A stretch of 26,833 nt of DNA, taken from the NCBI GenBank assembly GCA_934229395.1, contig CAKQDL010000025.1, forward strand, positions 1 through 26,833. The letters are read 5' to 3'. Below the pieces are notes generated by a model. That model had not been told where the DNA came from. It worked only from the letters and a program-made list of their open reading frames with translations, and searched no databases. Below, piece after piece: positions 21,507-26,833 of this stretch. The number at the start of each line of letters is the position of its first letter. Positions within the stretch are counted from its first letter, which is position 1. The stretch is from an uncultured Peptococcaceae bacterium. Lineage in GTDB: Bacteria > Bacillota > Peptococcia > Peptococcales > Peptococcaceae. A program made the position numbers and the translations under genes.

Positions 21507-21553
21507 ACCTCTATCTCCTTTTTATAAAAAAATATCGTTAAAAATCATTTTCT

Positions 21554-21582
21554 ATTATAAGGATTAATGAATAAATTTTCAA
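21554..21582 (-). promoter_or_regulatory. Promoter of the amino acid importer operon
   Basis: On the minus strand, TTGAAA (21577-21582) and a perfect TATAAT (21554-21559) are spaced 17 bases apart, about 48 bases before the binding protein start. Confidence 0.8.
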
Positions 21583-21642
21583 TAGCGCAAGGCAATTTCT
21601 CGCGCATTTATCTATAAAATAAGCTGTTAGATGTCTATTTTA

Positions 21643-21673
21643 GTGCATAAACCACTGCATAGCGTGCATAAAC
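21643..21673. repeat. Short direct repeat, GTGCATAAAC twice at 21-base period
   Basis: GTGCATAAAC occurs at 21643-21652 and 21664-21673, two helical turns apart, between the comF stop and the importer promoter. It could be an operator for the importer operon; chance remains possible. Confidence 0.35.
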
Positions 21674-21680
21674 GGCTTCC

Positions 21681-22379
21681 TTACTGGATGGCGCTTGTGA
21701 GAGTGAGGGCGCAAATGCTCTCTGCCCCTGCCTGGTGGAGGGTGCGGGCACACGAGAGGAGGGTGGCGCCGGTGGTGAGCACGTCATCAATGAGCATGAT
21801 GCGCTGGCCCTCTACAAAGGCCGTGCGTTTTGGATGTACGCCAAAGGCGCCCTCCACATTGGCGGCGCGCTGGGTTTTGGGCAGGCCAATTTGGTGCTTG
21901 GTGTTTTTGTGGCGCAGGAGCACACCGTCCTTAACGTCTATTCCCCACACCTCGCCGGCCACCTTGGCCAAAAGCAGGCTTTGGTTGTAGCCGCGCTCAC
22001 GCGCTCTCGCTTTGTGCAAGGGCACGGGCATGATGTAATCGACCGCTGGCGGCTCCAGGCGCTCAAAAAGCGCACGAAAGCCCGCAGCGCGCCAAGGCTC
22101 TGCGTGGAACTTTAAGGCCACCAGCGCGTCGCGCACCTCGTCGGTATAAGGTAGGAGCGCCCTGTTGCCCAAAAAATACTTGGGCCAATCGCGGCACACG
22201 TCGCACACTGGCGCGCGCACGCCAAAGGAACCACAGTGCTTGCACTGGCCTTCCTTTTTGGAAAAATCATCCCATCTATCTAGGCAGGCCTCGCAAAGGC
22301 CCAAGGTATCCATCGGCGCATGACACAACACGCACATGGAGGGGTTGGGCAAGAAAAAATCGAGTAATTTTTTATGCAT
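21681..22379 (-). CDS. comF: ComF-family phosphoribosyltransferase-like protein
   Basis: The 232-residue protein has N-terminal paired Cys motifs of a zinc ribbon (CVLCHAPM, CEACLD, CKHCGS, CDVCRD; about residues 16-62). It then has a phosphoribosyltransferase domain with MPVPLHKARARERGYNQSL (about 117-135) and the PRPP loop IMLIDDVLTTGATL (about 195-208). ComF is needed for DNA uptake in competent species, probably in handling incoming single strands, but homologs occur widely. GAAAGGAAG precedes the ATG. It is divergent from the aconitase gene. A pilin-like gene elsewhere in the window is the only other possible competence link. Confidence 0.92.
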   Translation of the reverse strand: MHKKLLDFFLPNPSMCVLCHAPMDTLGLCEACLDRWDDFSKKEGQCKHCGSFGVRAPVCDVCRDWPKYFLGNRALLPYTDEVRDALVALKFHAEPWRAAGFRALFERLEPPAVDYIMPVPLHKARARERGYNQSLLLAKVAGEVWGIDVKDGVLLRHKNTKHQIGLPKTQRAANVEGAFGVHPKRTAFVEGQRIMLIDDVLTTGATLLSCARTLHQAGAESICALTLTSAIQ

Positions 22380-22403
22380 GACGCCACTTCCTTTCTTGGC
22401 TAT

Positions 22404-22433
22404 ATTTTAGCACGATGGACGCGAATCTGTCAG
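22404..22433 (-). promoter_or_regulatory. Promoter candidate for comF
   Basis: On the minus strand, CTGACA (22428-22433) and TAAAAT (22404-22409, preceded by TGC) are 18 bases apart, about 25 bases before the comF start. Confidence 0.6.
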
Positions 22434-22441
22434 TGGCCGTC

Positions 22442-22497
22442 TTGCATGAAAATACATTTGGTCGTATAATAAAGACATTCTTATGAACCCAAGGAGG
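22442..22497 (+). promoter_or_regulatory. Promoter and ribosome binding site of the aconitase gene
   Basis: TTGCAT (22442-22447) and TATAAT (22465-22470) are spaced 17 bases apart, followed by AAGGAGG (22491-22497) seven bases before the ATG. This is a strong constitutive-looking arrangement. Confidence 0.8.
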
Positions 22498-22504
22498 AAG
22501 ATAA

Positions 22505-24433
22505 ATGCCTACATTAGCAGAGAAAATTATTGCCGCCCATCTTACCGATGGTGAAATGGTCGCTGGCAACGAAATTGGTATTCGCATTGACCAAACCCTT
22601 ACCCAAGACTCCACCGGCACCATGGCCTATCTTGAATTGGAAGCCATGGGCATTGACCGCGTAAAAACTGAACGCTCTGTTGCGTACATCGACCATAATA
22701 TGCTTCAAAGTGGCCCAGAAAACTTCGACGACCACCTCTTCATCCAAAGTGCTGCCGAAAACTTTGGTATCACCTACTCCCGTCCTGGTAACGGCATTTG
22801 CCACCAGGTACACCTCGAAAACTTCGGCATCCCAGGCAAAACCCTCATCGGTTCTGACTCCCACACCCCAACTGGCGGTGGCCTTGGTATGCTCGCCATT
22901 GGCGCTGGTGGTGCTGACGTTGCCGCTGCCATGGCTGGCCGCAGCTACTACATTGTAATGCCAGAAGTGATTGAAGTGCGCCTCACTGGTAAGCTCCGCA
23001 CTGGCGTTAGCGCCAAGGACATCATCCTCTATGTGCTCCAACAAGAAACCGTAAAGGGCGGCGTGAACAAGGTGTACGAATACACTGGCGACGGCGTGGC
23101 TACCCTTAGCGTGCCTGAACGTGCCACCATCACCAACATGGGCGCTGAGCTTGGTGCTACCTGCTCCATCTTCCCAAGCGACGTGCGCACCAAGGCTTAT
23201 ATGGATTCTATGAACCGTGGCGATCAATGGGTAGAGCTTGCAGCTGATGCAGATGCTACCTATTCTAAGACCCTCGTTGTGGATCTTGACACCTTAGAAC
23301 CAATGACCGCTTGCCCACACAGTCCAGATAAGGTTGTGACCGTGGCCAGCCTCGAAGGCATGAAGGTCAACCAAATTGCCATTGGTAGCTGCACCAACTC
23401 CTCCTACCTCGACCTCGCACGCTGCGCTGCTGTGCTCAAGGGCCACAAGGTAGCAGAAAACGTGAGCCTTGTTATTTCCCCAGGCTCCCGCACCATCCTC
23501 AAGCAAATGGCCACCGACGGCATTCTCACCGTCTTCCTCGAAGCTGGCGCTCGTATTTTGGAATGTGGCTGCGGTCCTTGCATTGGCATGGGTCAAGCAC
23601 CAAACACCAACGGCGTTTCTCTCCGTACCTTCAACCGCAACTTCTATGGCCGCAGTGGTACCACCAGCGCCGACGTTTATCTCGTTAGCCCAGAAACCGC
23701 TGCCATCAGTGCCATCAACGGCGTGCTCACCAACCCAGCCGGCGATGCCCACTTTGACAATGTATCTGTGCCTGAACACTACAGCGTGGACGACCACCTC
23801 TTCATCTTCCCTAGCGAAGACAAGATTGGCCACACCCCACTTGTAAAGGGTCCAAACATCAAGCACGTGCCACTTGGCGAAGCTGTACCAGAAGCCTTCA
23901 CCGGTAAGGTTGCTGCTTATCTTGAAGACAACATCACCACCGACCACATCATGCCAAGTAACGCCAAGCTGCTTCCATACCGTTCCAACATCCCTCACCT
24001 TGCAAACTTCTGCCTCACCCCATCTGATGCAGAATTCCCAGCTCGCTGTCAAGCCATGACCGATGCAGCCCCTGTGATTGTAGCTGGCGACAACTACGGC
24101 CAAGGCTCTAGCCGCGAACACGCAGCATTGGCACCTCTTTACCTCGGTGTAAAAGCTGTTATTGCTAAGAGCTTTGCACGTATCCACAAGGCCAACCTCG
24201 TAAACAACGCCATTTTGCCACTCACCTTCAAAAACCCAGCCGATTATGACGATTTTTCCATTGGTGATGTTTTGAGATTCACCGACCTTGTAAACGGTGT
24301 GAAGGCCCGCGAAGTGAGCGTCCTCAACGAAACCACTGGCAAGACCTACGCCCTCGAGCTCGAGCTCGGCGAACGCCAAGAAAACCTCCTCCTAGAAGGT
24401 GGCCTCTTGACCAGCATCAAAAACGAAAAATAA
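22505..24433 (+). CDS. acn: Aconitate hydratase (short, Aquifex-type)
   Basis: The 642-residue iron-sulfur enzyme interconverts citrate and isocitrate. The cluster ligands are Cys296 (GSCTNSS) and Cys356/Cys359 in CGCGPCIGMG. Other family marks are DHNMLQSG, GSDSHTPTGGGLGMLAIGAG (117-136) and, in the C-terminal swivel domain, DNITTDHIMPSNAKLLPYRS and NYGQGSSREHAA. It is shorter than AcnA/AcnB and matches the putative Aquifex-type aconitases of anaerobic Bacillota. It is a single-gene unit with its own promoter and a perfect palindromic terminator. No citrate synthase or isocitrate dehydrogenase gene lies beside it. Its C-rich codon use suggests high expression. Confidence 0.95.
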   Translation: MPTLAEKIIAAHLTDGEMVAGNEIGIRIDQTLTQDSTGTMAYLELEAMGIDRVKTERSVAYIDHNMLQSGPENFDDHLFIQSAAENFGITYSRPGNGICHQVHLENFGIPGKTLIGSDSHTPTGGGLGMLAIGAGGADVAAAMAGRSYYIVMPEVIEVRLTGKLRTGVSAKDIILYVLQQETVKGGVNKVYEYTGDGVATLSVPERATITNMGAELGATCSIFPSDVRTKAYMDSMNRGDQWVELAADADATYSKTLVVDLDTLEPMTACPHSPDKVVTVASLEGMKVNQIAIGSCTNSSYLDLARCAAVLKGHKVAENVSLVISPGSRTILKQMATDGILTVFLEAGARILECGCGPCIGMGQAPNTNGVSLRTFNRNFYGRSGTTSADVYLVSPETAAISAINGVLTNPAGDAHFDNVSVPEHYSVDDHLFIFPSEDKIGHTPLVKGPNIKHVPLGEAVPEAFTGKVAAYLEDNITTDHIMPSNAKLLPYRSNIPHLANFCLTPSDAEFPARCQAMTDAAPVIVAGDNYGQGSSREHAALAPLYLGVKAVIAKSFARIHKANLVNNAILPLTFKNPADYDDFSIGDVLRFTDLVNGVKAREVSVLNETTGKTYALELELGERQENLLLEGGLLTSIKNEK

Positions 24434-24460
24434 ACCTATTGCCAATGGTTTTGCCCCCCG

Positions 24461-24489
24461 CCTTCTCTCCTAGGAGAGAAGGTTTTTTT
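24461..24489 (+). terminator. Terminator of the aconitase gene
   Basis: An 11-bp perfect palindrome half (CCTTCTCTCCT with AGGAGAGAAGG, 24461-24482) is followed by seven T residues. Confidence 0.9.
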
Positions 24490-24492
24490 ATG

Positions 24493-24516
24493 AAAAAAGC
24501 CACCCCAAAGGATGGC
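24493..24516 (-). terminator. Terminator of crcB
   Basis: A 7-bp stem with one G-T pair (24499-24505 with 24510-24516) is followed on the minus strand by six T residues (complement of 24493-24498), just past the crcB stop. It faces the aconitase terminator from the other strand. Confidence 0.8.
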
Positions 24517-24522
24517 AACTGT

Positions 24523-24894
24523 TTAAAAAAGCTTCACCAGGCTTCCGCCGGCAAAAACGGCGGCTAGGCCTAGGGTCATGCTTGCTATCATATAGAAGAA
24601 AGCTGTGGCCATGTGGCCTTGGCTCAATAGCGTGAGGGCTTCGCTAGAAAAGGTCGAAAAGGTGGTAAAGCCACCGCAAAGGCCCACCTGCAGCATGAGG
24701 ACGACCTCGCGCGGCACGGCTGGAAAGCTTGCACCTGTTTGCGCCACCACGCCGAGCACAAAGGCGCCCACAATATTAATCACAAAGGTTTTAACAGGAA
24801 AGCCCGAGGCCGTTTCAATACTCAGTGTGCCAATCAAATACCTCAGCACACTCCCCACAAAGCCACCTATACCCACACAAAGACAAGAAAGCAT
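24523..24894 (-). CDS. crcB: CrcB/Fluc fluoride channel subunit
   Basis: The 123-residue, four-helix membrane protein has the Fluc signatures GGFVGSVLRYLIG (10-22), FVINIVGAFVLGVV (about 37-50) and LCGGFTTFSTFSSEA (about 72-86). It forms dimeric fluoride channels that let toxic fluoride leave the cell. Many Bacillota carry two adjacent crcB genes; only one is here, so it is either a homodimer or has a distant partner. AGAGGGA precedes the ATG. I see no fluoride riboswitch in the 128 bases upstream. Confidence 0.93.
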   Translation of the reverse strand: MLSCLCVGIGGFVGSVLRYLIGTLSIETASGFPVKTFVINIVGAFVLGVVAQTGASFPAVPREVVLMLQVGLCGGFTTFSTFSSEALTLLSQGHMATAFFYMIASMTLGLAAVFAGGSLVKLF

Positions 24895-24973
24895 TCTATC
24901 CCTCTTTTCGTTTTTTTCTCATCATACGCGCAATGCTCTGCCAGCGCAAGGTGCAATTGTAACCACTTCTTTC

Positions 24974-25002
24974 TTGTCAGTCTCTCAAAAAACAGGTATC
25001 AT
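24974..25002 (+). promoter_or_regulatory. Promoter of the DUF4127 lipoprotein gene
   Basis: TTGTCA (24974-24979) and TATCAT (24997-25002) are 17 bases apart, followed by GAAAGGAG eight bases before the ATG at 25029. Confidence 0.7.
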
Positions 25003-25028
25003 AAAGTATACTGAAAGGAGCCTTGCCC

Positions 25029-26732
25029 ATGAAAAACCTACGCCGTTTGCTGGCACTTCTTCTAATAGCCACCACCATGAGCCTCTGCCTCGGCGGATGT
25101 GCGAGCGTTGAAACAGCCAAAACGACTGTCATAGATTCCACAAAAATCACCTTCGATACCCTCTTGGGCAAGGTCTTTGCCGCCAAGGAGAAGATGGAGG
25201 AAGAAAAAACCCTAGAACCCATGCCTACCGTGGCGTTCATGCCCCTAGATTCTCGTCCTTGCAACACCCAATACCCAACCCTCCTGCTCAAAGCTGCCGG
25301 CGCCACCCTACTCACGCCGCCCGCCTCTAGCCTCGATAGCCTGTCAAAAAGTGCCGATACCAATGCCCTTTGGACCTGGCTATGGGAGGAAGGGCTCAAA
25401 GCCGACCATGTGGTCATATTTACCAACACCCTCTTTTGCGGTGGTCTTGTAGCCTCCCGCAGTGGTGGTAGCTACGACAACATCACAGAAAACCTCAACA
25501 AGCTCGAAGAATTCTGCACCTACTACAAGGCCGAAAACCCAGGCTCCACAGTGACCGTGGTACAGGTGTTGCCGCGTTTGGTGGCCAATCAGTTTGACGA
25601 GGACCTCTATCCTTATATGGAACAGCTCACAGCCTACGGCAAAAGCTGGGATGAATCTGCCAAAAACGACCAGCCTATTCCAGATGCCATAGAAGGCGTG
25701 CCGGCAGAAGTCCTCCAGAAATACCGCGCCATCCACGAAAAAGCCTTTGATTGCGCCACAAGCCTCAACCAATTTGCCGAAACAGATTTGATTGACGAGC
25801 TCATTATTAGCCAAGACGATGGCGATACTCTATGCCCTGCCAACATCACCTTCCGCGCCCTCGAAGACACCAAAGACGAGCACACCACCCTCATCCACGG
25901 CGCAGACGAGCTGGGAATGATTATTTTGGCCAATCTCATCGCCGGCAAGGAAAAAACGCCAGTGAACGTGGTCTATTCTTCAAAAAGCGCCGCCAAAACC
26001 GTTTATCCGTACGAATCGGTGACCCTCAAGGAAAACGTGGCCGAAAAGCTCGCTCTTGCTGGGCTCAAGGCCACCGATGAGGACAGTCATTACACCCTCT
26101 ACATTCATGCCGATACCGCCGACCTCGACAACACCACCGACTTTATTGCCAATACCACCAATTATCTTGGCATTGCCGATGTGGCCCTCACCAACAAGCA
26201 GGACCCAGCCCTCGAGGAATGGCTTTTTGACAGCACCTATTATGACAACATCGACGCCTACGCCGCTTGGAACACCGCCGGCAACAGCATTGGCACCGTT
26301 TGCGCTGTGATGCGCATAGCCTCCATCATCGACGATCGCTTTAAGCTTTTAAGCGACGAGGAACGCCTCACCGCCTGCCAAAGCCTCTACAGCTTCCGCG
26401 CCATTCGTTACTCCGAGGACTGCATCTATATGTCCAACATCCGCAACGACCTCACCAAGAAGCTCGAAGAAGAAGGGCTTATGGAATACACCACCGTCTT
26501 TACCTCAGACGAAAACTGGAGCACCGCCACCACCAAGCTCAACGAAGCCTACGGCCCCTACAACACCAAGCTCGCCGGCATCTTTAATGGCGACCATACC
26601 CTCTGCTTTGGCCAAAACACCATCGCCATCAATGTAACCGACTACACAACAACAGCCTCCTTCCCATGGCCGCGCGCCTTCGAAATCCTCGTGCAACCAC
26701 AAATGAACGTCAGCCTTTTGGAAGAAGAATAA
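25029..26732 (+). CDS. DUF4127 family lipoprotein
   Basis: The 567-residue protein has a lipoprotein signal with lipobox LGGC (about residues 21-24), a short charged linker (about 25-65), then the DUF4127 body. The body is marked by TVAFMPLDSRPCNTQYPTLL near its start (about 69-88), then VIFTNTLFCGGLVASRSGG, VTVVQVLPRLVANQFDEDLY, DELIISQDDGD and YAAWNTAGNSIGTVCAVM (about 416-433). The family is common in Bacillota; its biochemical role is not established. An upstream in-frame TTG (25023) is possible, but the ATG at 25029 has the better spacing from GAAAGGAG. The C-terminal part includes WPRAFEILVQPQMNVSLLEE. It stands alone. Confidence 0.88.
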   Translation: MKNLRRLLALLLIATTMSLCLGGCASVETAKTTVIDSTKITFDTLLGKVFAAKEKMEEEKTLEPMPTVAFMPLDSRPCNTQYPTLLLKAAGATLLTPPASSLDSLSKSADTNALWTWLWEEGLKADHVVIFTNTLFCGGLVASRSGGSYDNITENLNKLEEFCTYYKAENPGSTVTVVQVLPRLVANQFDEDLYPYMEQLTAYGKSWDESAKNDQPIPDAIEGVPAEVLQKYRAIHEKAFDCATSLNQFAETDLIDELIISQDDGDTLCPANITFRALEDTKDEHTTLIHGADELGMIILANLIAGKEKTPVNVVYSSKSAAKTVYPYESVTLKENVAEKLALAGLKATDEDSHYTLYIHADTADLDNTTDFIANTTNYLGIADVALTNKQDPALEEWLFDSTYYDNIDAYAAWNTAGNSIGTVCAVMRIASIIDDRFKLLSDEERLTACQSLYSFRAIRYSEDCIYMSNIRNDLTKKLEEEGLMEYTTVFTSDENWSTATTKLNEAYGPYNTKLAGIFNGDHTLCFGQNTIAINVTDYTTTASFPWPRAFEILVQPQMNVSLLEEE

Positions 26733-26760
26733 AAATAAGAGCGCTCCCAAACATCATGAT

Positions 26761-26819
26761 ATGCTCCCTATATAGCAAACAGTGAAATAACAAATCACTG
26801 ACAGCTATATAGGGGGCAT
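26761..26819 (+). terminator. Long two-part hairpin downstream of the DUF4127 gene
   Basis: A 16-position outer stem (26761-26776 with 26804-26819, one G-T pair) encloses a 6-bp inner stem (CAGTGA 26780-26785, TCACTG 26795-26800). TTTTATTAT follows. It lies 28 bases past the stop and is probably the terminator, though it is longer than usual and could be the end of a mobile element. Confidence 0.6.
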
Positions 26820-26833
26820 TTTATTATGGGCAG

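Noticed and set aside
20625..21527. 300-residue open frame on the plus strand
   Set aside because: It mirrors the substrate-binding lipoprotein gene, which has lipobox, promoter and operon support; the plus-strand frame has no recognisable domain.
22514..23227. 237-residue open frame on the minus strand
   Set aside because: It is a shadow of the aconitase N-terminal half with no binding site.
23294..24379. 361-residue open frame on the minus strand
   Set aside because: It is antisense to the aconitase gene, whose iron-sulfur motifs are intact; low stop frequency there follows from GC-rich third positions.
24895..25022. Fluoride riboswitch upstream of crcB
   Set aside because: I looked for the conserved riboswitch core on the minus strand and found no convincing match; the leader is short and holds the divergent DUF4127 promoter.
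1..26833. CRISPR array, tRNA, rRNA or intact insertion sequence
   Set aside because: No regularly spaced direct repeats, no cloverleaf-type sequence with conserved T-loop, and no transposase or integrase reading frame was seen.

Overview
The window looks like chromosomal DNA from a low-to-mid GC Bacillota (Firmicutes) bacterium, probably an anaerobic gut-type lineage (Clostridia or Negativicutes; the sequence does not settle which). Supporting signs are strong AGGAGG-type ribosome binding sites on nearly every gene, two LtaS-like polymer synthases, lipobox lipoproteins, a YdjI/YdjG/YdjH-like membrane module, a DUF4127 lipoprotein and an Aquifex-type aconitase. There is no tRNA, rRNA, CRISPR array, intact transposase or prophage. 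Most genes are ordinary housekeeping or transport genes.

Layout. 1-2400: an SLC13/DASS-type carboxylate transporter (minus strand), followed upstream by the remnant of a paralog that kept only its two ends. 2411-3866: a two-gene operon, DUF5662 then an MBL-fold hydrolase. 4135-8975: two tandem LtaS/sulfatase-family membrane enzymes separated by a palindromic intergenic repeat. 9378-11483: a tightly overlapping operon of RarD-like permease, fructose-6-phosphate aldolase/transaldolase-like enzyme and a C39-like cysteine peptidase. 11616-12550: an internally shortened Bro-N gene coupled by ATGA to a type IV pilin-like gene. 12551-13493: gene-poor DNA with a broken surface-protein gene and a repeat. 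13494-18111: a minus-strand cluster of EamA permease, a 110-aa unknown protein, an SPFH/zinc-ribbon protein, a TFIIB-type zinc-ribbon protein and a TPM protein. 18285-19031: rsmE. 19143-21506: a polar amino acid ABC importer. 21681-24433: divergent comF and aconitase. 24523-26732: crcB and a DUF4127 lipoprotein.

The most notable structure outside the genes is a dispersed palindromic repeat family (core GGGAAATAGCGATTTTTAAA, then a hairpin built on CCTTCTCC). Copies sit just after stop codons at about 6376-6667, 9207-9380, 13351-13487 and 19032-19140, with a possible end fragment near 21620. They look like MITE-type elements that double as transcription terminators. A second theme is gene decay by loss of the middle: the transporter paralog, the Bro-N gene and the surface-protein remnant each keep recognisable N- and C-terminal ends. 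I did not find a system that I can defend as wholly new. The best leads are the SPFH/zinc-ribbon/TPM module without a neighbouring pspA, and the signal-less C39-like peptidase that starts inside the aldolase gene.
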